The notes below the pieces were generated by a model, which saw only the letters and a list, made by a program, of their open reading frames with translations, had not been told where the DNA came from and made no database searches. From positions 186,001 through 250,000 of the forward strand of contig JABXKC010000002.1 of assembly GCA_013375495.1 (NCBI GenBank): a stretch of 64,000 nucleotides of DNA, given 5' to 3'. This stretch comes from Promethearchaeota archaeon. GTDB taxonomy: Archaea > Asgardarchaeota > Lokiarchaeia > Sigynarchaeales > SOKP01. A program made the translations under genes and the position numbers. This document shows positions 17,291 to 26,926 of the stretch, one piece after another (the stretch's first letter is position 1; each line of letters starts with the position of its first letter).

Positions 17291-18469
17291 TTACCAATCA
17301 TTTGGAGTTGTTAATCCTGAACCTGTGACGAATAATACAACGCTATCGTTTGAATCAATAAATTTTTCTTCGGTTAATTTTACAGTTGCTGCAACTGTCG
17401 CAGCCGCTTCCGGGCAAACCATAATCCCTTCTGTCCTTGCAAATGAATACATAGCGCTTTTTATTTCGGAATCATCAACAGCAATCGCCGTTCCCTTTGA
17501 TTCCCTAATAGCGTTTAATATTAAATAATCTCCGATCGCACCCGGGACTCTAATTCCTGAAGCAAACGAGTGGGCGTTTTCCCAAGGAGTTGCGAAATTA
17601 TCGCCTTTCTTAAAAGCTCTCACAATTGGTTGACATCCTGATGGTTGAACGGAAACCATTTTTGGACGCTCAGTTCCTATTAAACCTAAGGCTTCCATCT
17701 CTTTAAATGCTTTCCACATGCCCACTATTCCTGTTCCTCCTCCAGTAGGGTATATAATAATATCTGGGAGAGTCCAATCAAATTGTTCCGCTAATTCAAG
17801 TCCCATCGTCTTTTTCCCATCTACTCGGTAGGGTTCTTTAAGAGTTGAGACTGAAAACCAATTATTCTTTAATCCCTCTTCTTTAGCAACTCGACCCGCG
17901 TCACTAATCAATCCTTCAACTAATGTTAATTCTCCACCCATTCGTTTTATTTCTTTTTGGATTAGTTCAGGCGTATCTTTGGGTACATAAATATGAGCAT
18001 TCACTCCTGCATGTGCCGAATAAGCAGATAGCGCAGCACCTGCATTTCCTGCACTTGGCATCACAAAATCTTTAATTCCTAATTCTAATCCTTTTGAGAC
18101 CGCAGCACATAATCCTCGAGACTTAAATGTTCCTGTAGGATTTTGTCCTTCATCTTTGAGAAAAATTCGATCTAACTTCAGTTTCTCACCAAAATTATTG
18201 AGTTTAACGATGGGAGTCCATCCCTCTCCAAGCGTTATCCGAAATCTATTTTTCTTAACTGGCATAATCTCATGTAGACGCCAAATATTGTATACCTTTC
18301 TGTTTTGGATCTTTTGTTTTGAAAGGGTTTCTTTAGCCTTCTCTAAATCGTATTGTGGATATAATACTTTTCCACATGAAGTACATAAACCATTTATCTC
18401 GTTTGCATCAAATTCTTCTCCACAATTAGTGCAAATTAAATTGGTAACATACGAGGCATTATTTTCCAT
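17291..18469 (-). CDS. Threonine synthase-like PLP enzyme with zinc ribbon
   Basis: A fold type II pyridoxal-phosphate enzyme of 392 residues. An N-terminal zinc ribbon (C13, C16, C29, C32) precedes the catalytic domain. The PLP Lys is K116 in NPTGTFKSRG and the phosphate-binding loop is TGGGTG. This is the archaeal-type threonine synthase architecture. A separate long-type thrC with hom and thrH lies at 33282-36207, so this one may act on another phosphorylated or beta-substituted amino acid. The ribosome-binding site AAGGTTG precedes the ATG. It is divergent from the MeaB gene. Confidence 0.83.
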   Translation of the reverse strand: MENNASYVTNLICTNCGEEFDANEINGLCTSCGKVLYPQYDLEKAKETLSKQKIQNRKVYNIWRLHEIMPVKKNRFRITLGEGWTPIVKLNNFGEKLKLDRIFLKDEGQNPTGTFKSRGLCAAVSKGLELGIKDFVMPSAGNAGAALSAYSAHAGVNAHIYVPKDTPELIQKEIKRMGGELTLVEGLISDAGRVAKEEGLKNNWFSVSTLKEPYRVDGKKTMGLELAEQFDWTLPDIIIYPTGGGTGIVGMWKAFKEMEALGLIGTERPKMVSVQPSGCQPIVRAFKKGDNFATPWENAHSFASGIRVPGAIGDYLILNAIRESKGTAIAVDDSEIKSAMYSFARTEGIMVCPEAAATVAATVKLTEEKFIDSNDSVVLFVTGSGLTTPNDW

Positions 18470-18631
18470 TTTTTCAACCTTACCGTAATAAATTTACATA
18501 TCTTGTTAGAATTTAATATCTCTTTTAAGCTATAATAAAAGAATGATGATTCTCAAAAGATAAAAAAGACATGTAATATTTTTTTACTCAAATTATTAAT
18601 TGTAGCTATTTTTTGTTGAGGACGCTTACAT

Positions 18632-19609
18632 TTGACAAATGATAAAACGATTGAGGCTCTCGTTGATAAATTTAAAAATAAAGATAAAATTGCATTAGCT
18701 CGATTGATAACTATTGTTGAGAACGAACCAGAACGAGCACATGAGGTTTTTAAACACTTCGAAGACATTAAACACGAATCTTATATAATTGGGTTTACTG
18801 GATCTCCTGGAGTGGGAAAAAGCACGCTAACTGGTGCTATAGCTCAAAAAATGTTAGATGAGGGAAAATCTGTAGGGATCATCTCAGTAGATCCGACGAG
18901 TCCTTTTAGCGGAGGGGCATTTTTAGGTGATAGAGTCCGCATGACTAATATTTCGTTGCATCCAAATGTCTTTATGCGTAGCCTTGCGTCAAGAGGATAT
19001 AAAGGAGGGATATCAAGAGCAGTATTCGACATAAGTATGCTGTATGAAGCTTTTGGGATGGATATAATAATTATTGAAACGGTAGGGGTTGGACAAGCAG
19101 AATTTGATATTTACAATTTAGCATATACTGTCGTAGTTATCTTAGTTCCGGGATATGGTGATGTTATTCAGATGCAAAAAGCCGGTATTATCGAGATAGG
19201 AGATATCTACGATGTGAACAAAAAAGATTTAGGGGGAGAAGATGTAGCCGTACAAATTGATATGATGCTTGACGATACTATATTTCAAAGCGGTTACAGA
19301 CCACCAGTTGTATTAACTGATGCGATAAATGGTGAGGGAATCGATGAACTTCTCCAATATATTTGGGATCACAAAGAACACCTTGAACTATCCGAAATTT
19401 TAAGCGAAAAGAAAAGAAATAGATTCAATTACAAAATTACCGAATTAATATACTCTAAAGTGGAAAAGATTGTTAAAAGCAGTTTCTTTAACCAAGGAAA
19501 GATCAAAGAATTAGTCCAGCACGCAATGGACGATGGAAAATTTAAGATTTACGAAATTATTCACAATAAATTTGAAGTTATGAACTTAGAGATAAAAGAA
19601 GAGGATTAA
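18632..19609 (+). CDS. meaB: MeaB/ArgK-type GTPase, mutase chaperone
   Basis: A G3E-family P-loop GTPase of 325 residues that loads and protects adenosylcobalamin on acyl-CoA mutases. It shows the P-loop GSPGVGKST (57-65), the family block around DPTSPFSGGAFLGDR, ETVGVGQAE, and the base-recognition motif NKKD. The TTG start has GAGG about 10 bases before it. It lies 7.8 kb from the mutase genes but is the only such chaperone in the window, so it most likely serves the mutase at 8706-10791. The C-terminal dimerisation arm is present. Confidence 0.92.
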   Translation: MTNDKTIEALVDKFKNKDKIALARLITIVENEPERAHEVFKHFEDIKHESYIIGFTGSPGVGKSTLTGAIAQKMLDEGKSVGIISVDPTSPFSGGAFLGDRVRMTNISLHPNVFMRSLASRGYKGGISRAVFDISMLYEAFGMDIIIIETVGVGQAEFDIYNLAYTVVVILVPGYGDVIQMQKAGIIEIGDIYDVNKKDLGGEDVAVQIDMMLDDTIFQSGYRPPVVLTDAINGEGIDELLQYIWDHKEHLELSEILSEKKRNRFNYKITELIYSKVEKIVKSSFFNQGKIKELVQHAMDDGKFKIYEIIHNKFEVMNLEIKEED

Positions 19610-19681
19610 TCATGCGGTTATTCTTTGTTAATTTTTAAAGTTGCCACTTTCTTCCTTTTGATGTTTTTGTCAATTTGTTTG

Positions 19682-20464
19682 TTAGTCTTCTTTAAGCCAT
19701 TCTTTAAGTGCGACTTTAACAGATCGACGCATTTCTGCGGTAAATTCTGCTCCCAGTTTACCAAGATATAGCTGTTGTCCCATATTTTCTGCTTCTTTTA
19801 CTACTATTTTTCGGGGGTCATTTTTGAGCATATCATTGAAATTATTTTCAGATAACCTTGAGTATTGGTTTGTAAATAGGATATATTTTTTCGGAAAGCG
19901 TGTTGTTAGTGGAATTTTATTTTTATCTCCTTTAGGGCGCCCATAACACAATAAAGTTATAGGAAATACCCATCTGGGAAGGTTAAACATCTCACGATGA
20001 ATTTCATAGTTCTCCATAATATCTCCAATATAACAAGAGCCAAGGCCTAAAGCTTCAGCGGTGATTACAGAATTTTGCGCTGCTATTAACGCATCGCAAC
20101 AAGCGAGAAGTAGATCCGATTCTTGAGGTGTTTGGAACTCCCTGCCTGTTTCATTACATTTCTCCTTGACTTTGCTTATTTTAAAGTAATCCCACCATCT
20201 TTGTACGTCAGCTAAAAACAATAGGACTAACGGCGCTTTAGCTATAAGGGGTTGATTATCGCAAGTTGTTACTAATTTTTCCTTTAATTCTTGATCGCTT
20301 ACTTGAATAATTGAATACATCATCATATTGCCCGCTGTAGGAGCCCTCATTGCTCCTTGGATGATTGTATCTATTTCTACTTGAGTTAGTGGTTTGGAGC
20401 TGTAAGCTCTAATTGTTCTTCTACTTTTTATTAAATTTATAGTGTCATTATTTAGATCGGTCAT
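19682..20464 (-). CDS. Nitroreductase-family flavoprotein
   Basis: A 260-residue FMN-binding protein. The N-terminal signature SRRTIRAYSSKPLT with the following APTAGNM segment forms the FMN pocket. The middle SVITAEALGLGSCYIGD is the usual second FMN-binding block. The C-terminal extension of about 60 residues (after the CYGRPKGDK block) is not typical of the shortest members. The electron donor and acceptor are unknown. It is convergent with the MeaB gene and has no clear operon partner. Confidence 0.85.
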   Translation of the reverse strand: MTDLNNDTINLIKSRRTIRAYSSKPLTQVEIDTIIQGAMRAPTAGNMMMYSIIQVSDQELKEKLVTTCDNQPLIAKAPLVLLFLADVQRWWDYFKISKVKEKCNETGREFQTPQESDLLLACCDALIAAQNSVITAEALGLGSCYIGDIMENYEIHREMFNLPRWVFPITLLCYGRPKGDKNKIPLTTRFPKKYILFTNQYSRLSENNFNDMLKNDPRKIVVKEAENMGQQLYLGKLGAEFTAEMRRSVKVALKEWLKED

Positions 20465-20508
20465 TGTCTTTGTTAATTTGTTTTCTTATGAGTTTACCTA
20501 TATAAATT

Positions 20509-22947
20509 TCATTGTAATTTAAAAGTTTTAATTTTCCAAGGACCTATTTTTGTTTTATTAGTATTAAAAGAAGCAATTTCATTAGAGAGGAAATCCACTT
20601 CTTTTAACTGGTTCCCAACTAGAATACCATCGAATTTTATCTCGATATCTTCATTAGTTGGATTGAATGTCCTAAGATATAATCCTGATTTCCGTCTCCA
20701 TAAGGATACTATCGGAAGCGGGGGTTTTACTGATAAAAAGGATTTTTCATCATGATAAATGGCTCTCTGTTGATTAATACCAATTCCTAATAACCTAACA
20801 TAATAAGAATTCACAAATTCTAAAATGGAGAGGGCATCCTTTTTATCAGTAATAACTATAGCGAATTCGTATCTCCCTTTATCAAAAAGAATATTTTTAA
20901 GTTCAAAGTTATCTTGGTTGATCTCAAATCTTTGACTGTTTTTTTGAATATAGATAATTTGTTCATTAATTCCATTTAACCACATAAAGTCTAATGTTTG
21001 GATTTGTCTTCTTCTTGTCTCTTCGATTCCAAAAGGGTAATTGATTAGAGATTTTTGTAAATTGACTTTTGGTGTGAGAATAACATGGTTTTTAGAGTTA
21101 ATGTCAAGAATAATCTCAAGTCTATTATTTCCGCTGAATTGAACTATTTCAACAGTAAAACTCTGATTATTAGCATTTCCTCTAAAAATATATTTCTCCT
21201 CAACATCAGTTTTATAATTATTTATCAGCTCTAATTCATATGAGATTATCGGAAGAAAGGACAATTCATAAATAAGCTTATTCTTATATTTCACTTCAAT
21301 TTTTTTCAATTCGCTTGAGATTTTAATGTCGTAGAGAAAATGGGATTTTGATTTTGGTATTTGGTTATTATCTTCACTAATAGAATAGATTTTATATCCG
21401 TATCCTGGTACTTCCGCAATGAATTTTCGATGATTATTTTTTTGGTCTATTGGAACGGAAACAATATCTCTTCTTGAATAAGGAGTTGGATTAAAAACGA
21501 ATATAGTATTAGGTTTTTTATCCATATCTATCTGATCTTTAAGAATTTCTGTGGCTATTTCTGAAATTGCTACATTCATTTGATTATTGCATATTTCTTG
21601 TATATCTTTATGTATTTGATTACTCAACTCCGAAATACTATTTGGGTTTTTGGTTAGTTTAATATTACGGAGCTCTTCTATATTCAGTTGAGTTTGCGAA
21701 TAGTCTCCCGATCTTATGTAGGGAACCACATAGCAATCGTGAGCTTGGATAGGTAGTAATTTTTCCCATAAATTCTCAAAAAGTGTATCTTTAGATTCTT
21801 TGCTAAAACAGCTTAAGATTGCATTCAAGATTTCACATGTACTAATAAAAATCTCAGAATTTTTATTATAAAGGAACAATTTGGATAACTGAAACACATA
21901 ATCATTGAGATGGAATTCATCTCTAATATATTTAAAATCCCCATCTTTCTCAGTCAATTCAAAGAACTCAGAAAAACTTAAAAATTTACCAAAAACATTT
22001 GAAAATTTAGATAATCGCCAGATCTCTTCTTGGTAAGGCATGTTATTTATGAAATCTTCAAGATTGGAATAGACTATTTTCTTCATAAAAGGACGAGCAA
22101 CAGCTTGAAATAATAAACTAGGTAATTCCTGAAAAAAAGTACCATGCCAATACTCTCCATTAAATATCCCTGACTGGTCTACGATAGCATCGACCGAGGT
22201 GTTGTCTAATCCAACCCAGTTAATATGTGGTGAGATAGCGGTTGGATTAACTCCTGCTAGGCGAGTTCTTAGTGAAGCATATTTGATATTGAAACCTTTT
22301 AATATTTGAGGAATCTGTGGGTGGATTGAATTTTCTGAGCAATAATACATATTGGAATCTAATCCAACTTTTTTAAGATTCTTTAATCCGTATTCAAAGT
22401 GTTTAAGATTAGATTCTTGACCTATAATTAAGCTATAAGGTTGAGAGTAAGAAGGATTAATTATTTCACACTTCCCTTGTTTAAACAAATTTAGAAACTC
22501 TTCAAAGTTTCTTGGTTCTCTTTCATTCAACCATTTTAAACAACTCACAGCTACTTCTAAATTATAAGGCATTTGATTATCCAAAGCTAATCGCATACTT
22601 TTTAATATCCGATCCAGGGAATAACTTGGGTCATCAAATTCGCAGAAACCAATGTCATTGATGATGATTCCTCCGTGCCATCCTATGATATAAACTAATT
22701 CGGGTATCACAACTTTTTGAATTGTTGATTTCAGCTTATCTAATAGGTTTACAAATTCTTTGTCTGTGATCTCTTTGTTTTGAAGAAATCTATGCTCAAT
22801 ATCATCTAGCTTCCTTTTAAATCTAACAAAATTGAATTTAGGTTTTTTAATAGGAAATTTATTAATGAAAATAAGAAATAGTTCAAATATTGATTTCAAA
22901 GCTTTGATATCTTCAAGGCTTATTTCTTTTTGTTTATTATATAACAT
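20509..22947 (-). CDS. GH38-like (alpha-mannosidase family) protein with altered active site
   Basis: A large protein of about 812 residues with the order of GH38 glycosidases: a catalytic beta/alpha barrel (about 60-330), a helical bundle, and beta-sandwich domains. The CEIINPSYSQPYSLIIGQES segment and QIPQILKGFNIKYA match family blocks, and AHDCYVVPYI resembles the late His-Asp motif. The usual metal-binding H-x-D near the N-terminus is not seen, and the nucleophile Asp position reads SENS. Activity or specificity has therefore changed. The start is the ATG at 22947; a TTG at 22995 would overlap the RraA gene. Confidence 0.7.
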   Translation of the reverse strand: MLYNKQKEISLEDIKALKSIFELFLIFINKFPIKKPKFNFVRFKRKLDDIEHRFLQNKEITDKEFVNLLDKLKSTIQKVVIPELVYIIGWHGGIIINDIGFCEFDDPSYSLDRILKSMRLALDNQMPYNLEVAVSCLKWLNEREPRNFEEFLNLFKQGKCEIINPSYSQPYSLIIGQESNLKHFEYGLKNLKKVGLDSNMYYCSENSIHPQIPQILKGFNIKYASLRTRLAGVNPTAISPHINWVGLDNTSVDAIVDQSGIFNGEYWHGTFFQELPSLLFQAVARPFMKKIVYSNLEDFINNMPYQEEIWRLSKFSNVFGKFLSFSEFFELTEKDGDFKYIRDEFHLNDYVFQLSKLFLYNKNSEIFISTCEILNAILSCFSKESKDTLFENLWEKLLPIQAHDCYVVPYIRSGDYSQTQLNIEELRNIKLTKNPNSISELSNQIHKDIQEICNNQMNVAISEIATEILKDQIDMDKKPNTIFVFNPTPYSRRDIVSVPIDQKNNHRKFIAEVPGYGYKIYSISEDNNQIPKSKSHFLYDIKISSELKKIEVKYKNKLIYELSFLPIISYELELINNYKTDVEEKYIFRGNANNQSFTVEIVQFSGNNRLEIILDINSKNHVILTPKVNLQKSLINYPFGIEETRRRQIQTLDFMWLNGINEQIIYIQKNSQRFEINQDNFELKNILFDKGRYEFAIVITDKKDALSILEFVNSYYVRLLGIGINQQRAIYHDEKSFLSVKPPLPIVSLWRRKSGLYLRTFNPTNEDIEIKFDGILVGNQLKEVDFLSNEIASFNTNKTKIGPWKIKTFKLQ

Positions 22948-22969
22948 TTTAACTAGATATAAATTTGTT

Positions 22970-23635
22970 TTAAGGTAATTCTTTATCTTTTTCAATATCT
23001 ATAGGATCGCGTCCTTTTTCCAACTGCTCAAACCACCATTTATCCGTAGATATTATCTCCTTAGCTTTATCTAGTACTATTTCGATATCATTTTGCTTAA
23101 CAGTCACTACTCCGTTAATGTCTCCAAAGATCAAATCTCCTGGAGTTATGACTCTGCCTCCGCAGTTTATAGGTTTCATTACCGAATCTAAGTCAATAAT
23201 CATTCTTCCTCGGATAGAAGATGCAATAATCCCACGAGCGAAGATTGGAAATTTAAGAGCAATTACTTGCGAAATATCTCTAATAGGTCCATCTACTAAA
23301 CCTCCCTTAAATCCCAGCCCCAATAATAACCTGCTGGTGCTCTGACCTAAACCCGCAGCAATCATTTGTTTTGACATGTCAACACACATTATTGGGAATT
23401 TTGGAGTTTTCCTCATAAATTTAAAAAGACGAGCAATAATATTTCTATCAAGAGGTTCATCTGAAAGGACCATTTTCATGGTTCCCGCTAAACCAAGAAT
23501 GCGCGCTCCTGACCACATTGGTCTTATTGATGGGTCAAGAAAACCAGTGTCAAGCCCTAACTCGTCAATAGCATCCGAAACGGCGCATGAATAAAGTTTT
23601 GAGTATTCGTTTAATATAGATTCTAACTTTTCCAC
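22970..23635 (-). CDS. RraA-like / 4-hydroxy-2-oxoacid aldolase family protein
   Basis: A 221-residue protein of the RraA/HMG aldolase family. It shows GGLVDGPIRD with R119 and D120, and the later FGDINGVV segment, which form the divalent metal and oxoacid site in the aldolase members. The presence of the Arg-Asp pair favours an aldolase that releases pyruvate from a 4-hydroxy-2-oxoacid. The start is GTG. It is upstream of the GH38-like gene on the same strand and divergent from an IlvD-type dehydratase, which would make such oxoacids. Confidence 0.85.
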   Translation of the reverse strand: MEKLESILNEYSKLYSCAVSDAIDELGLDTGFLDPSIRPMWSGARILGLAGTMKMVLSDEPLDRNIIARLFKFMRKTPKFPIMCVDMSKQMIAAGLGQSTSRLLLGLGFKGGLVDGPIRDISQVIALKFPIFARGIIASSIRGRMIIDLDSVMKPINCGGRVITPGDLIFGDINGVVTVKQNDIEIVLDKAKEIISTDKWWFEQLEKGRDPIDIEKDKELP

Positions 23636-23719
23636 GTTTCTAAAGCCTTAAGAATTTATTAAAATATAATTTAATTGATACTTTTTTTATTATAAACTTA
23701 TTTACACCATTCCTAAATA

Positions 23720-25399
23720 ATGATAAAAATGAATGATAAATATTCAGAATTAAAATCAAGAAGTAATCGAATATTTGAATGGACAAAAACAACTCCTTTT
23801 AATTATGTTACTAGGGGTATTATTAAGGGTACAGGCTTAGAAGATAAAGACATTGATAGTAAACCTTTTATAGGAATCGCCAATTCTTGGAATGAAATAA
23901 ATCCAGGGCACACTCATCTTAACTCTCTTGCTGAAGCAGTGAAATATGGAATATTAGAAGCCGGAGGAATACCATTGGAATTTTGTACAGTTGCCCCTTG
24001 TGATGGATGGGCAAATGGAAATGAAGGTATGAGGTATATCCTTCCACATCGGGAGGTTATTGCAGATTCTGTTGAATTAATGGTCGAGGCTCATAGTTTA
24101 GACGCATTAGTAACATTATCTTCATGTGATAAGATAAATCCAGCAATGTTAATGGCAGCAATTCGATTAGATATCCCTACCATATGTGTTCCGGGAGGTC
24201 CAAGCTTCTGGGAGATTGAGTTTTCCCCTGATTATACCGGAATAGACGAAAAAGAATATGACAACTTTAATAACAAAGTTAAGTGTGTTACATGCGCAAG
24301 TTATGGGGCATGCGAAATAATGGGAACGGCTAATACATTTCAATGTCTAATGGAGGCTTTTGGAATGACATTGCCAAATGCTGCTACAATTCCTGCCGTT
24401 ACAAATATGAAATATGTTTTGGCAAGAAATTCAGGCAGACAAATAATGACCCTATTAAAAAAAGGGATTACTCCTTCTCAGATTATGACAAATGAATCTT
24501 TAGAAAATGCTCTAATGGTCGATTTAGCAATTGGAGGTTCTACAAATTCAGCTTTACATTTACCTGCTATTGCTCATGAAATGGGAATTGATTTCGATCT
24601 TGAACTATTTAATGATTATAGTAAAAAAATACCCACAATTGCTAATGTTTATCCTTCAGGAAAGTATGGTGTGGTAGATTTATACAAAGCAGGTGGAATT
24701 CCTGCTGTTATGAATAGATTAAAAGATTTTCTTAATTTGGATTGCATGACTGTTTCCGCTAAACCAATAGGGAAGACTTTTAGAAGGAGTCAAGTTCTTG
24801 ATGATGATATTATAAGACCTTTAGATAATCCTGTATTCCATGAAGGAGGAACCGTCGTTCTAAAAGGTAATTTAGCGCCAAATGGTGCTGTGATTAAACA
24901 ATCAGGAATACAATTTAAGGATATGCTTAATTTTGTTGGTCCTGCTTTATGTTATAACTCTGAAGGTGATGTACTCAACGATTTGGCTATGAACAAAATC
25001 TCCGATGGTTCTGTGCTCATCATAAGATATGAAGGCCCTAAAGGTGCTCCAGGGATGCCCGAATTGTTAGCTGTAACTGCAACTCTAATGTTAAAGAGAA
25101 ACTTAGAAAGAGTAGCATTAATAACAGATGGTCGTTTCTCAGGAGGTACCTCGGGACCTTGTATTGGCCATGTAAGTCCTGAAGCGTACGTTGGAGGACC
25201 AATTGCGGTTATTGAAAATGGCGATATTATCACTATAGATATCCCAAATCGGAAACTTAATGTAAATCTTACTGATAACGAGATCCAGACAAGATTAGCG
25301 AAATGGCAACCATTTGAGAAGCCTATTAAGAGTAGAGCCCTTTTGAAGTATAAAAGACTTGTAACATCAGCAGATAAAGGAGCTATTTTAAAGTTCTAA
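23720..25399 (+). CDS. IlvD/Edd family dehydratase (dihydroxy-acid or sugar-acid)
   Basis: An iron-sulfur dehydratase of 559 residues. Cluster Cys residues are C136 in SSCDKI and C198 in GACEIMG. The NPGHTHL loop resembles that of E. coli IlvD. The C-terminal active-site serine motif GRFSGGTSG is intact. The family removes water from 2,3-dihydroxy acids: IlvD acts in Val/Ile synthesis, its relatives on gluconate, xylonate or arabinonate. Genomic company (aldolase, transporter, racemase) favours a sugar acid, but no branched-chain gene is nearby to test the alternative. A second ATG at 23729 is possible. Confidence 0.85.
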   Translation: MIKMNDKYSELKSRSNRIFEWTKTTPFNYVTRGIIKGTGLEDKDIDSKPFIGIANSWNEINPGHTHLNSLAEAVKYGILEAGGIPLEFCTVAPCDGWANGNEGMRYILPHREVIADSVELMVEAHSLDALVTLSSCDKINPAMLMAAIRLDIPTICVPGGPSFWEIEFSPDYTGIDEKEYDNFNNKVKCVTCASYGACEIMGTANTFQCLMEAFGMTLPNAATIPAVTNMKYVLARNSGRQIMTLLKKGITPSQIMTNESLENALMVDLAIGGSTNSALHLPAIAHEMGIDFDLELFNDYSKKIPTIANVYPSGKYGVVDLYKAGGIPAVMNRLKDFLNLDCMTVSAKPIGKTFRRSQVLDDDIIRPLDNPVFHEGGTVVLKGNLAPNGAVIKQSGIQFKDMLNFVGPALCYNSEGDVLNDLAMNKISDGSVLIIRYEGPKGAPGMPELLAVTATLMLKRNLERVALITDGRFSGGTSGPCIGHVSPEAYVGGPIAVIENGDIITIDIPNRKLNVNLTDNEIQTRLAKWQPFEKPIKSRALLKYKRLVTSADKGAILKF

Positions 25400-25441
25400 A
25401 CCTCAAAATTGAAAAATAAAAGAAAAAATTTATTTATTTAA

Positions 25442-26842
25442 TTAGGATCTTGCTTTTTTATCCTCGTGAATTTCCGCTAGCTTCTTCTTAATATTGGCTA
25501 AATTATCGCCATGTAAAGGATATTTCCACATCGCTAAAATAATAACTGTTAAAGCTATTGCAGGAAATACGAAAGCTAAGAATTTCAATCCTAAAATTTG
25601 CTCTGCAGTAATCGCTGAAACTTCTGGTTCGTAAATTCTCCATCCGATATTAGTAAATACCAGACTAATTGCGAGAAAAACAAAAATATAACCTACTCTC
25701 AAGTAAAAAATATAATTACCGAAAAAGCTTGCGTCTCTTCTGGTTCCAGTTTTCACCTCATCCTCATCTATAATATCTGAGACAATTAAATCTTTAGAAT
25801 AAAGGGATCCTCCTAATCCTACACCTACAAAGAAGAATACAATAAAAGCGAGAATAAGGTTTAAATCAAACATTAATGGGAATAACGTAACCATCCAAAT
25901 TGCGGAAGAAATCATCCACATTTTTCTTACGCCGAGTTTCCTCGCTAATCGTTTCCATATAAATGTAATCGACAAAGCTGCAGCGATAAAAGCTACACCT
26001 AATAAGAGCGAAAGAATTATTCCTTCTTGTTTTAATACATATTTTCCATAGAGAGGTATAATTGTTGGGAGAATTGTATCAACGAAAAAATCACCAATAA
26101 AAGCAGGGATCGCCCATCTAAAAGATTTGTTCTTCATAGTAGTTTTGAATGAAGTAAAAAAACCTGGAACATCCCTATGATCTTGTTGAAACTCTGCTCT
26201 CTCTCTTGGGGTAAACTTCAAAAAGAGTAAACCAACGATTAAAATGATAACCGTTAATGTAATTCCAAAAATGGCATAATGAATTATGTAAATGGAACTT
26301 GCAAAGTCTTTTATAAAAAATCCTGGAAGTAGAAAGGCAAAAATTAACCCTACGATTGCAAATACTTGTCGGATATTGTTAGCCTTTATCCGAGCTTCCT
26401 TAGTGATAAATATTTCTGGAAGCATGGAAGTGAGATTGATGTCGTAAGTTGTATAGCAGAATTCAAAAAGTATAATGATAACGACAAAGTAAACGAAGTT
26501 TACAGTGATGTCTGTGATTCCGTAAGTGAAAGGTGGAAAAAACAGAAAAAACATTACGGTAGCTAATGGAACTAAGAAAACCATTATATACGGTCTTCGA
26601 CGCCCCCATCGTGTGTGGGTTCTGTCACTTAGGAAACCCATTAATGGGTCGTTGAACGCGTTCCACACTGACCATATAATAAAACCTATCGTAATCAGAT
26701 CTACAGGGATTCCTACTACCGCATAATAGAATGTAAATATTAAGAATGTAAACGCTTGATACGAAGTGATTAGGGATATCTGACCAAAACTATAACCTAC
26801 TGCTCCTTTTGCAGAATAATCGCTAGATGAATCATTTTCCAT
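25442..26842 (-). CDS. GPH-family (MelB-like) sugar:cation symporter
   Basis: A 12-helix major-facilitator protein of about 466 residues in the glycoside-pentoside-hexuronide:cation symporter family. The signature NDPLMGFLSDRT followed by TRWGRRRPYI lies after the second helix. The family imports sugars, glycosides or hexuronides with Na+ or H+. ATG at 26842 is preferred to the GTG at 26851; neither has a strong ribosome-binding site. The convergent dehydratase gene and the nearby glycosidase-like gene make a sugar or sugar acid the likely cargo. Confidence 0.88.
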   Translation of the reverse strand: MENDSSSDYSAKGAVGYSFGQISLITSYQAFTFLIFTFYYAVVGIPVDLITIGFIIWSVWNAFNDPLMGFLSDRTHTRWGRRRPYIMVFLVPLATVMFFLFFPPFTYGITDITVNFVYFVVIIILFEFCYTTYDINLTSMLPEIFITKEARIKANNIRQVFAIVGLIFAFLLPGFFIKDFASSIYIIHYAIFGITLTVIILIVGLLFLKFTPRERAEFQQDHRDVPGFFTSFKTTMKNKSFRWAIPAFIGDFFVDTILPTIIPLYGKYVLKQEGIILSLLLGVAFIAAALSITFIWKRLARKLGVRKMWMISSAIWMVTLFPLMFDLNLILAFIVFFFVGVGLGGSLYSKDLIVSDIIDEDEVKTGTRRDASFFGNYIFYLRVGYIFVFLAISLVFTNIGWRIYEPEVSAITAEQILGLKFLAFVFPAIALTVIILAMWKYPLHGDNLANIKKKLAEIHEDKKARS

Positions 26843-26926
26843 GATAAACACATTTTTAAAAATTAAGTTATAATATTGTATAGGACGAAGGTATTAAAAA
26901 AGCTTTAAGAAATTGAGAGAAGAAAT

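Noticed and set aside
17256..17528. Open frame of 90 codons antisense to the end of the threonine synthase-like gene
   Set aside because: It lies almost wholly within a well-supported gene and its translation has no recognisable motif.
23720..25399. Loss of a cluster Cys in the dehydratase (Gly in NPGHTHL)
   Set aside because: E. coli IlvD has the same Gly in its PGHVHL loop, so this is a normal variant.
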